Below are positions 33,600 to 40,942 of a stretch of 64,000 bases of DNA, piece after piece (position 1 is the stretch's first letter; each line of letters starts with the position of its first letter). The translations under genes and the position numbers were made by a program. The notes below the pieces were generated by a model. The model made no database searches. It had not been told where the DNA came from and worked only from the letters and a program-made list of their open reading frames with translations. The stretch comes from Planctomycetota bacterium (lineage in GTDB: Bacteria; Planctomycetota; UBA1135; GCA-002686595): NCBI GenBank assembly GCA_030746555.1, contig JASLMK010000027.1:1-64000 (forward strand). Reading direction: 5' to 3'.

Positions 33600-34670
33600 A
33601 TGACCCACCGCCCCCTCCTCGCCCTCGCAGCGCTCTCCCTCCCCTTTCTCCTGGCCTCCTCTCCGCGCGGGACGGAGCTCTCCTTCGGGATCGAGAGCGG
33701 GTCGTCGGTGACGAAGGCCTTCAGCAGCGAGGTCTCAATGTCCCTGGACGACATGCAGATGACCATGAACGGCCAGGAGCCGCCCATGATGCCCGAGATG
33801 GAGATGTCCGTGTCGGTGGTGAACGAGATCGAGGTCACCGACGAGTACGTCTCCGTGAGGGACGGCATGCCCCGGATGCTCGAGCGCACCTTCGACTCCC
33901 TCGCCAGCGACACCGAGATGGCGATGGAGATCGACATGATGGGGCAGATCCAGAGCGAGGAGGTCCCGACGAGCGCCTCCAGCGACCTCGAGGGGGTCAC
34001 GGTGACGTTCGAGTGGGACGGCGACGAACAGGAGTACGTCCCTGGCTTCTCCGAGGGGGAAGGCGACGAGGAGCTGCTCGAGAACCTGATGGAGGACATG
34101 GATTTCCGCTCCCTCCTCCCCGACGGCGAGGTGGACGTTGACGACGAGTGGGAGGTGGATCTCGCAGCCTTCACCGCGGTCCTCGCGCCCGGAGGCGACC
34201 TCAAGCTCGTCCCCGAGGACATGGACACCGGGATGATGGGCATGAACAGCAACTTCGGCAGCTTCTCAGACTGGGTCGGAGACGGTGTCGAGGGTGAGGT
34301 CTTGGCCACGTTCCGTGGCACCCGTGAGAGCGAGGACGGAGCCTCCGTGGGGGTGATCGAGGTCGTCGTCGAGATCGAGAGCGCGGTCGATCTGACCGAC
34401 ATGGTCCTGGAAGCGATGGACGAGGCGGAACTGCCCCCGGAGGTCCAGGACATGGAGATCGACCACATGGACCTCGAGATCACCATCGAGGCCGAAGGAA
34501 CGCTCCTGTGGGACCTTGAGGAGGGTCGGGCCGAGTCCTTCGAGCTCTCCGGCGACTTCGAGTTCACCATGGACATGGGGATGGCGATCAGCGCCCAGGG
34601 CATGGAGATGGAGATGGAGCAGGTCATGGAGATGTCCGGCACCATGACTTCCACGGCCACGTTCGAGTAG
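33600..34670 (+). CDS. Unknown secreted acidic, Met-rich protein
   Basis: 356 residues with a signal peptide (about 1-20, LALAALSLPFLLASS). The mature protein is strongly acidic and unusually methionine-rich, with runs such as MSLDDMQMTMNGQEPPMMPE near the start and MDMGMAISAQGMEMEMEQVM near the end. Alternating beta-type segments (VTFEWDGDEQEYVPGF, VDVDDEWEVDLAAFTAVL) and a late LLWDLEEGRAESFELSGDFE segment resemble DUF6263-like envelope proteins. That comparison is from memory. The Met-rich stretches could bind copper or be oxidation-sensitive; this is speculation. The next gene begins 9 nt after its stop, so the two are probably co-transcribed. Confidence 0.72.
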   Translation: MTHRPLLALAALSLPFLLASSPRGTELSFGIESGSSVTKAFSSEVSMSLDDMQMTMNGQEPPMMPEMEMSVSVVNEIEVTDEYVSVRDGMPRMLERTFDSLASDTEMAMEIDMMGQIQSEEVPTSASSDLEGVTVTFEWDGDEQEYVPGFSEGEGDEELLENLMEDMDFRSLLPDGEVDVDDEWEVDLAAFTAVLAPGGDLKLVPEDMDTGMMGMNSNFGSFSDWVGDGVEGEVLATFRGTRESEDGASVGVIEVVVEIESAVDLTDMVLEAMDEAELPPEVQDMEIDHMDLEITIEAEGTLLWDLEEGRAESFELSGDFEFTMDMGMAISAQGMEMEMEQVMEMSGTMTSTATFE

Positions 34671-34679
34671 TCCGACGCC

Positions 34680-37178
34680 ATGCTCCCCACGCCCGCGAGC
34701 GCGGGAGCTCTACTGTGCGCCCTGCTCGCCCTCGGGCCGACGTCTGCGGCGCGCTCACCGAGGCCCTCGCCCGACGTCCACGCCAGGGCCGAGGAGCTCC
34801 TCGAGGAGAAGGAGTACGACGCCGCCGCAGGGCTCTTGCGCGAGCACGTGATGCGCGCGGGCGAGGACGCCCGCGCACGGGAGCTGTTCGGCCGCGCCCT
34901 CCTGCACCTCGAACGCCCTGACGAGGCGGCCCACCACCTCTCGGTGGCGGTGCGCCTGATCGAGACCGGCGGGAACACGCGCGGCGCACGCAACGCCCGG
35001 CGAGATCTCGGGCGCGCCGACAAGCTCAATGGCCGCCGCGAGCGCGTCTTCCGCGACATCACGAGCAAGCTCCTCAAGGCGGCGGAGGGCCTGCACGAGA
35101 GCGGGCACGCCGAGCGCGCCCTCGACCTGCTCGATCGGGTTTCCACGGTCGCCACGGGCAAGGACGCCGCCAAGGTGGCCACGCTCCACGAGACGGTGCG
35201 GGCGGCCTTCGAGGAGATCGACCTCGACTCGGCGACGGTGGAGCGCGGCGAGGAGGGAGCATGGCCCCTGATCGAGCTCGAGAGCGACCACTACAAGCTG
35301 CGCTGCAACCTCGAACGGGAGGTGGTAGAGCTGGTGGCCGACACGATGGACGACATCCACGCCTACTACGTGTCGCTCTACCTCGACGGCGACGAGGGCG
35401 CGATCAGCTCAGCGAAGGCCACGATCCGCATCCATCCCGATCGCGAGAAGATGCTCGAGCACTGGGGAGGAGGCGGTGACGGACCCGAGGGCTGGTGGTC
35501 GCCCGGCGAGAACAAGGTCACTTGCTACGACACGCGAACCAAGGGCGGGTCACTGGACTGGATGCTCCTGACCCTGTTCCACGAGGCGAGCCACCAGTTC
35601 ATGACCGCGCTCTCCCAGAAGGGCGGCTGGGCGCCGGCCTGGCTGAACGAGGGTACGTCGACCTTCTTCGAGGGCGCCGTCGCCATGGCCGACCATCGCG
35701 TCCTGTGGCCCGACGCCGCCATCGGTCGCCTGCGCAACCTGGCCGGGATGCTCGAACACGGCACGGGACCGACCCTCACTGACGTCATCGGCTACTCGGG
35801 GCGCGGCTCCTATCCCGGTGAGTACTACGCGTTCGGTTGGGGACTGGTGTACTTCATGCAGCAGTACGAGGACCCGACGACGCTGGCCTACGTCTACCGT
35901 CCTCTCTACGCCCGCTACCGCGAGCACATCACCAGCAGGGGCGGCGACTCGATGGATCTCTTCGAGGAGGTGTTCCTCGGCGCGGACTCCCCTCTGGGGC
36001 ACACCGACCTCACGGGGTTCGAGCGCGACTGGCGGCGCTGGATCCTCGAGGAGGTCAAGCCCCTGCACATCGGCCCGAGCACGGAACAGCGCAAGCGACG
36101 GACCGACGCGGTCGAGCGCTACCTCGAGGCCGCCGAGGCGGCGGGCGGGAAACGCAAGACGACCCCCGCCGAGCGCGAGTTCCTCTCCCGCGCCCTCGGC
36201 CACATCGAGCACGTGCGGACCAAGATCGACGCCGAACACGGTCCCGACCTCCTACTCCTCACCCGACAGATAGACGTCCTCACGCGGCTCGAGCGCGCCT
36301 CGGCCTGCGCGCCCCTCCTGGAGCAGGTCCTCGACGGCTACGACGAGGGTCGGTTCGAGCTCGACGAGGAGCGCTATGAGGACTTCGAGAAGCGCCTGCG
36401 CACCCTCGACCGCCGCAACTGGGCCCTGAGGAACGCGCGCTCGCGCATCGCGGGCCTGACCCGGGCGGCACGGCGCCTGACCGACGACTACCTGGAGGTC
36501 GAGCCGCCGCTCCTCCTGCGTGCCTACACCTTCGCCGCCGAGGCGGGCACCGCCCTGGATGACGAGGAACAGCTCCTCCCGCTCGCCGACGAGCTTCGGG
36601 AGAGAGCCCGGAACGCGGGAATCCTCCTCGGTGAAGTGCGCCCCCTCGGCGCCCGCAAGACCGATTGGGAGACGGTCTTCAGCGCCGACGCCCGCCAATT
36701 CGATCCCGGCGCGGCCGGTGGCGTGCGCATCGCGGCCGTCCGCCCCGCAGCCTACGTGAACACGGCGCTGAAGGTCGGCGTCGAGTACGAGGTGCGCGCG
36801 CGCCTGCGGCGCGTGGGCGAGGTGTTCATGAGCTCGGTCCACGGCCTCGTGGTCCACGCACCCCTCGACGGCGACTGGATCGTCTTCGGGATCGGACGCG
36901 AGGGGCGCGCCGGACTGTGGCGCATCTCCCCCACCGAGGGCGGCGGCGCCCTCTCGCGCTCGATGCAGAAGCTCTTCCTCGACCGGCCCGTGGCCGCCGA
37001 TGAGCATCCGCGGATCACGGCCCACGTCGCTGGACGACGGCTCACCGTCACCGTCGAGGACCGCGAACCGCTCGACATCGAGTTGCCCGAGGATCTGGCC
37101 CCTCCCCGCCACGTGGGAGTGTTCGTCAAGGACGGCGAGTGCGTGTTCGAGGACGCGGTGGTCGAGATCTACCCGTGA
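34680..37178 (+). CDS. DUF1570-type gluzincin-like protein with helical repeats
   Basis: 832-residue protein with a signal-like N-terminus. Residues about 30-185 are TPR-like helices (YDAAAGLLREHVMRAGEDAR, ERALDLLDRVSTVATGKDAA). A peptidase-like domain follows with HEASH near residue 301 (LTLFHEASHQFMTALSQKGG) and WLNEGTSTFFEG about 20 residues on, the HExxH plus Glu arrangement of gluzincin peptidases, matching DUF1570. Further helical repeats fill the middle. The last 170 residues are beta-rich and contain GVFVKDGECVFEDAVVEI, like a carbohydrate-binding or LamG-like fold. Substrate unknown. It is preceded 9 nt away by the Met-rich protein and overlaps the DUF309 gene by four bases. Confidence 0.8.
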   Translation: MLPTPASAGALLCALLALGPTSAARSPRPSPDVHARAEELLEEKEYDAAAGLLREHVMRAGEDARARELFGRALLHLERPDEAAHHLSVAVRLIETGGNTRGARNARRDLGRADKLNGRRERVFRDITSKLLKAAEGLHESGHAERALDLLDRVSTVATGKDAAKVATLHETVRAAFEEIDLDSATVERGEEGAWPLIELESDHYKLRCNLEREVVELVADTMDDIHAYYVSLYLDGDEGAISSAKATIRIHPDREKMLEHWGGGGDGPEGWWSPGENKVTCYDTRTKGGSLDWMLLTLFHEASHQFMTALSQKGGWAPAWLNEGTSTFFEGAVAMADHRVLWPDAAIGRLRNLAGMLEHGTGPTLTDVIGYSGRGSYPGEYYAFGWGLVYFMQQYEDPTTLAYVYRPLYARYREHITSRGGDSMDLFEEVFLGADSPLGHTDLTGFERDWRRWILEEVKPLHIGPSTEQRKRRTDAVERYLEAAEAAGGKRKTTPAEREFLSRALGHIEHVRTKIDAEHGPDLLLLTRQIDVLTRLERASACAPLLEQVLDGYDEGRFELDEERYEDFEKRLRTLDRRNWALRNARSRIAGLTRAARRLTDDYLEVEPPLLLRAYTFAAEAGTALDDEEQLLPLADELRERARNAGILLGEVRPLGARKTDWETVFSADARQFDPGAAGGVRIAAVRPAAYVNTALKVGVEYEVRARLRRVGEVFMSSVHGLVVHAPLDGDWIVFGIGREGRAGLWRISPTEGGGALSRSMQKLFLDRPVAADEHPRITAHVAGRRLTVTVEDREPLDIELPEDLAPPRHVGVFVKDGECVFEDAVVEIYP

Positions 37179-37705
37179 ACTCCGACGCAACGCCCGGCCG
37201 CTACGCGCCCGAGCTCCCCCTTCCGCCCTACGCCTACCTCCCCGGCCGGGATCCGCACCCGACCCAGGACCCCGAGGGCCACTCCTTTGCCCGCGGCCAC
37301 GAGGAGACTCCCGCCTACATCGAGGCCGCGCGCTGGCGTGAGAACCCCGACTACCTGTTCGGCGTCGATCTCTACAACCGCGGCTTCCTGTGGGAAGCCC
37401 ACGAGGCCTGGGAGGGGATCTGGCACGCCGCCCGGCACGACGCGCGCCAGGCAGGCTTCCTGCAGGGCTTGATCCAGTGCGCGGCGGCCGCCCTGAAGCT
37501 CTCCATGGACCAGCCGCGCGGCCTCGCGCGCCTTGCGGAGATGGGCACGGCGAAGCTGGACGAAGCCGCCCCGCGCCCGGACTCGCGGTACATGGGGCTC
37601 GCGGTCGACCGCTTCGTGGCGGGCTTCCGCGGGTTCGCGGAGCGAGCGCGGGAGAGCGAGGCGGCCGAGGCCGACGATCGACCGAAGATCGTGCTCGCTG
37701 ACTAA
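37175..37705 (+). CDS. DUF309 domain protein
   Basis: 176-residue cytosolic protein. The DUF309 hallmark is present: FGVDLYNRGFLWEAHEAWEG (about 63-82) followed by IWHAARHDARQAGFLQGLIQ, with the conserved N..F...HE..E...W pattern. Function of DUF309 is unknown; metal binding by the conserved His/Glu residues has been suggested for such helical bundles. GTG at 37175 overlaps the upstream stop (GTGA), giving coupling; the longer in-frame ATG at 37139 lies inside the previous gene and is less likely. The TAA stop overlaps the stop codon of the convergent FAD oxidoreductase. Confidence 0.88.
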   Translation: MNSDATPGRYAPELPLPPYAYLPGRDPHPTQDPEGHSFARGHEETPAYIEAARWRENPDYLFGVDLYNRGFLWEAHEAWEGIWHAARHDARQAGFLQGLIQCAAAALKLSMDQPRGLARLAEMGTAKLDEAAPRPDSRYMGLAVDRFVAGFRGFAERARESEAAEADDRPKIVLAD

Positions 37706-38931
37706 CCGGAGCGCTTGCGGGATCGCCCGGCGGCGCAGCGGGCGAGCCAGGCGGGCTCGAAGGCGTCGACCGAGCCGAAGCGGTCGGGGCGGAACGGTTC
37801 GAGGTCGAAGGGCGAGTCGAGACCCAAGGCGGCGAGGACCAGGGCGCGGCCGACCCCGCCGGAGACGGCGATCCCGGCGCCGCAGCAGCCCGCTGCCACC
37901 CAGAATCCGTCGAGGGAGGGCAGTCGGCCGACGACGTGGCGGCCGTCGGGCGTATAGGAGGACGGCCCGCTGACGTAGTGCTCAAGAGGGATGTGCTCGA
38001 GGGCCGGGAAGAACCGCGCGAAGGCGGGAGCGCACTCCTCCAGGGTTTCCCAACCGTCGGGGTCGCTCTCGAAGCGCAGGTCGGCGAGATCGGCGGGGAC
38101 CGCGCGCGGATCGAGGGCGATGCTCGTCGACTCGCGCAGGCCGAACAGGAGCCTGCCCACCTCGGGGCGGGCGTAGGCCGCCGCGTCGGGGAGGACGACG
38201 ACCGGGGAACCGGCGGGGACGTCGCCGTGTTGCGCGGTGATCCAGTAGTGACTGCGCACGGGCGCCATCGGCAGGTGCTCGCCCGCTCCGGCGGCCAGCA
38301 GGCCAGCCCACGGCCCGGCGGCGTCGAACACCAGGGGAACCGACAGGTCTCCCGCGGAGGTCGTCACGCCGCGGATGCGACCTCCCTCTATGGAGATGCC
38401 GAGCACCTCGACCCCCGTGCGGATCTCGACCCCCCGCGCGCGGGCGGCGCGCGCGTAGGCCGCGGCCAGGAGGTAGGGATCGATGAACCCGTCCCGCGGG
38501 AGATAGGCGACGCGCGTCACCCCGACGGTCCGCAACCAGGGGGCGCGCGAGGAAGCCTCCGCGGGAGTGAGCCACTCGCAGGGCTCACCGCACTTCCGGG
38601 CGCGACCGGAGAGCTCCTCGAGCGTCCGCTCGCTCTCGGGCGAGGCGGCGAGGTGCAGGCTCCCGACCTCGTGCAGGGCGAGGTCGTCGCCCAGCTCCTC
38701 GCGCAACTCGGCGACCGCACGCCGCGTCTCCAGAGCGAGGGCGGTCTGGGCCGCATCGCTGCGCACGCCGCTGACCAGGGCCGCCGCGCGCGAGGTGGTC
38801 GCCGCCCCCACCTCCCCGCGCTCGCAGAGCACGACGCGCCCCGCCCCCTGCCGGGCCAGGTTCCAGGCGATCGAGCAGCCCAGGATCCCCCCGCCGATGA
38901 CGAGGGCGTCCGCGCTGCCGCTGGCGGTCAT
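37702..38931 (-). CDS. FAD-dependent oxidoreductase (DAO family)
   Basis: Flavoprotein of the D-amino-acid-oxidase/sarcosine-oxidase-beta type, 409 residues, oxidising the C-N bond of an amino acid or N-methyl amine. The N-terminal FAD-binding motif is ALVIGGGILGCSIAWNLA. The middle has the ATTSRAAALVSGVRSD segment. The C-terminal FAD contact is YTPDGRHVVGRLPSLDGFWVAAGCCGAG, the usual DGxPxIG.....G.y...G..G.G layout. Substrate unknown. It begins 15 nt after the trypsin/PDZ gene and so probably belongs to the operon with the ArsC-family selenoprotein. It ends head-to-head with DUF309, their stop codons overlapping. Confidence 0.88.
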   Translation of the reverse strand: MTASGSADALVIGGGILGCSIAWNLARQGAGRVVLCERGEVGAATTSRAAALVSGVRSDAAQTALALETRRAVAELREELGDDLALHEVGSLHLAASPESERTLEELSGRARKCGEPCEWLTPAEASSRAPWLRTVGVTRVAYLPRDGFIDPYLLAAAYARAARARGVEIRTGVEVLGISIEGGRIRGVTTSAGDLSVPLVFDAAGPWAGLLAAGAGEHLPMAPVRSHYWITAQHGDVPAGSPVVVLPDAAAYARPEVGRLLFGLRESTSIALDPRAVPADLADLRFESDPDGWETLEECAPAFARFFPALEHIPLEHYVSGPSSYTPDGRHVVGRLPSLDGFWVAAGCCGAGIAVSGGVGRALVLAALGLDSPFDLEPFRPDRFGSVDAFEPAWLARCAAGRSRKRSG

Positions 38932-38946
38932 CGGTCTTTCGCCCCC

Positions 38947-39942
38947 TCAGTCGCCCAGCACCCCAAGGCGCACGTCGACTCGTCGCGGATCCGGCTCGCG
39001 AGGCGAGAGAACGGTCAGAGAGACGACGTCCCCGGGATGGTGGTCACGCACGACCGACAGGAGGTCCTCGCGCCGACGCACGGCCAGGCCCTCGACCGCG
39101 ACCACGACCGACTCCTCGGTCAGGCCCGCGGCCTGCGCCGGGGAGTCGGGGTGCACGGGCACGCAAACGAGGCCCTCGACACCCGTCGGCAGGCGCGCGA
39201 GGAACCCCGAGGATTGGGAAGGGAGCTCCTCCAGACCGCAGCCCATCGTCGGGACGATCCGATCAGTGCGCTCGGCCAGGAGACGATCGATCGCATCGAC
39301 GGGCGCGGCCAGGGCCAGGCCCACCGGCCGGCCCTGCTCGGTGACGACTCCCGATTGGCAGCCGACCACCTGCCCGAAGCGATCGACCCAAGCGCCGCCC
39401 GAGAGGCCCGGGGGAACCGCCGCGTCGACCACGAACACGCGCGCGTACTCCTTCGTCGCGGCGAGGGGCTCGAAGGTCGCCTCCGACCGCGCCACCCGCC
39501 CGGCCAGACGCAGCTCATGACGGAACAGCGCCGTGCCGAACAGGGACAGCTCCTCCCCCGCTGAGGGGACGCGGGCCGCGAGGGGCAGGACCGGCCACGA
39601 TCCCTCGCTCCCGACCACGCGCAGGAGGGCGAGATCGCTGCCGAGATCGACGGCGGCGACCTCCGCCGGGAAGCGCTCCCCCGTCTGAGAGACGACCTCG
39701 ATGCCGCTGCGCCAGCCCACCACGGCGTGTGCGGCCGTGACGATCCAGCCCTCGGCATCCGCCGCCCACCCGGTGCCCTCCAGGTGTCCCGCGACGAGGA
39801 CCTCGACGGTCGCCCGGCGCACCGAGGAGTCGATCGTCTGCCGCGGGAGGCCGGGGGGGGAGTCGACGTGCTCGACGGACGCCGCGCAGGACGTCAGGAC
39901 GAGAGCGACGGTCGCCGCCCGGCACGGGGACGAGGGACTCAG
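38947..39942 (-). CDS. Trypsin-like serine protease with PDZ domain, predicted lipoprotein
   Basis: HtrA-like S1C protein, 331 residues if started at the CTG at 39942. That codon overlaps the TGA of the upstream selenoprotein gene (CTGA) and has GAGGAG 8 nt before it. The extended N-terminus gives a lipobox VLTSC after a short hydrophobic stretch; starting at GTG 39822 would lose it. Protease landmarks are GWAADAEGWIVTAAHAVVGW (His of the triad), LGSDLALLRV (Asp) and VPPGLSGGAWVDRFGQVVGC, where the usual GNSGGP serine motif reads GLSGGA. A PDZ domain follows (LVCVPVHPDSPAQAAGL). It may be active or a degraded relative. Non-ATG start is my inference. Confidence 0.78.
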   Translation of the reverse strand: MSPSSPCRAATVALVLTSCAASVEHVDSPPGLPRQTIDSSVRRATVEVLVAGHLEGTGWAADAEGWIVTAAHAVVGWRSGIEVVSQTGERFPAEVAAVDLGSDLALLRVVGSEGSWPVLPLAARVPSAGEELSLFGTALFRHELRLAGRVARSEATFEPLAATKEYARVFVVDAAVPPGLSGGAWVDRFGQVVGCQSGVVTEQGRPVGLALAAPVDAIDRLLAERTDRIVPTMGCGLEELPSQSSGFLARLPTGVEGLVCVPVHPDSPAQAAGLTEESVVVAVEGLAVRRREDLLSVVRDHHPGDVVSLTVLSPREPDPRRVDVRLGVLGD

Positions 39943-40289
39943 GTGAGCAGCTCCTCGTAGGTCTGTGCGCCGAAGCCGATCAGCCAGGTCTTCCCCAGAC
40001 GCAGGGCCGGTGCGCGCAGGTTGCCGCTCGGTCCCAAGACGGCCTTCTCCAGCTCCGCGCGGTCGGGCGGATCCGCGGAGAGGTCGAGGTCCACGACCCG
40101 CTTCCCGCGCACGGCGACGATGCGCCGCGCGCCCTCGAAGAGCGCGGGGAGGTCCGCGCTCCCAAAGCGCGTCCCCCGAGCGTCCACCACCTCACGGATG
40201 GTGTTCGGCCGACCCTCCAACCAGTCGTCGGCGCGACCGCAGCTCGTTCAGCCCTTGCGGTGGTAGTACCAGTCGACTCGTCTGGCCAT
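39939..40289 (-). CDS. ArsC-family selenoprotein (UxxC active site), TGA-encoded selenocysteine
   Basis: 116-residue glutaredoxin-fold protein of the ArsC/Spx/YffB class. ATG at 40289 follows AAGGAG by 9 nt; the Shine-Dalgarno lies in the last codons of the upstream gene. The protein begins with RRVDWYYHRKG, then U-TSC-GRADDWLEG. The active-site Cys of this family (CxxC before a helix with xxWL) is replaced by selenocysteine 14, encoded by TGA at 40248-40250, giving UxxC with Cys17. After the TGA the frame continues 102 codons and ends with the family signature NLRAPALRLGKTWLIGF. A SECIS-like hairpin sits 21 nt after the TGA. Treating TGA as stop would leave a 13-residue peptide. Probably a thiol/selenol oxidoreductase; arsenate as substrate is unproven. 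It is the middle gene of a tight operon. Confidence 0.88.
40217..40231 (-). promoter_or_regulatory. Bacterial SECIS-like hairpin of the ArsC-family selenoprotein gene
   Basis: Downstream of the Sec TGA, CCGAC-GACTG-GTTGG forms a 5-bp stem (one G-U pair) with a 5-nt loop starting with G. The loop begins 21 nt after the TGA, the same distance as in the SelW-like gene. An alternative fold pairs GCCGAC (40227-40232) with GTCGGC (40208-40213) around a 13-nt loop that starts at the same G. Weaker than the SelW hairpin, hence lower confidence. Confidence 0.6.
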
Positions 40290-40292
40290 GGG

Positions 40293-40928
40293 TCAGTGCT
40301 CCTTGGGGGGATGGGGTGGGGCCAAAGGCGCATCAGCGCTGGCGCAACAGGATACGGCCACCTCTGCGACGAGGGCGCGGACGATGCCGAACTGCTCGGC
40401 GACCGCGAGGGAGCCGACCGGCGGGACGTGCAGGAACACGGCCGGGATACCCAGGCGGCGGCCGCGCGCGAGGAGGGCGTGGTAGGTTCGTTCGCAGACG
40501 TAGCCTCCCGCGTCCTCGGAGATCCAGGCCTCGCCCGCGCCGGCGTCCAGCAGTGCCGCACACAATCGCTCGAGGTCCAGGGCGCTCTCGAGATCCCCCT
40601 CGGGGAGCGGCGCGATCTGGGCGCCGAGGCGACCCTCGGCGTCGGGCTTGTCTGAGTCGAGGACGGCGCGCGCCCGGCGCTCGAGACGGAACCCGTCACC
40701 GCCGTGAACTCCCAGGCCCAGGAGGCCATCGGGCCCCGAGTCCATGGCGGCGAGGGCCTCGCCCAGGCGCGCGGGGGCTCCGGAGAAGGCGACCGGCAAG
40801 ACGCTCGCGGTCACGCCCGCCCCCGGGGGCGGATCGTCCTCCAGGGCTCGGGCGAGACGACCGCTGGGGTTGTCCTGCACGTCGAGGAAGGGTCCGAAGC
40901 CGGTCACGAGGATGCGGGCGAGCGCCAT
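40293..40928 (-). CDS. Pyroglutamyl-peptidase I-like protein
   Basis: Cytosolic cysteine peptidase-like protein of family C15, 211 residues, which would remove N-terminal pyroglutamate. Family landmarks: ILVTGFGPFLDVQDNPSG at the start, the catalytic Cys segment DAGGYVCERTYHALL (near residue 145; the usual motif is AGxYVCN) and the His segment AVFLHVPPVG. The expected Glu in the middle (GxxxE) is less clear: GVHGGDGFRLERRAR. It starts 14 nt downstream of the sulfatase stop and 6 nt after a TAGGAT. Only 3 nt separate it from the ArsC-family selenoprotein gene. Confidence 0.85.
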   Translation of the reverse strand: MALARILVTGFGPFLDVQDNPSGRLARALEDDPPPGAGVTASVLPVAFSGAPARLGEALAAMDSGPDGLLGLGVHGGDGFRLERRARAVLDSDKPDAEGRLGAQIAPLPEGDLESALDLERLCAALLDAGAGEAWISEDAGGYVCERTYHALLARGRRLGIPAVFLHVPPVGSLAVAEQFGIVRALVAEVAVSCCASADAPLAPPHPPKEH

Positions 40929-40934
40929 GGGGGG

Positions 40935-40940
40935 ATCCTA
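40935..40940 (-). promoter_or_regulatory. Candidate -10 element (TAGGAT), leaderless type
   Basis: TAGGAT ends 6 nt (all C) before the ATG of the peptidase gene that heads the selenoprotein operon. The 14-nt gap after the sulfatase leaves little room for a leader. Confidence 0.42.
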
Positions 40941-40942
40941 CC

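Noticed and set aside
37702-37705. Overlap of two genes as a sign of a mis-called frame
   Set aside because: Both proteins have clear family motifs to their ends. Only the convergent stop codons overlap, which is common in compact genomes.
40248-40250. TGA recoded generally as Trp or Gly in this organism
   Set aside because: Other genes in the window use TGA as a normal stop (for example 3490-3492, 9537-9539, 57760-57762) and TGG for Trp, so only the two Sec sites are read through.
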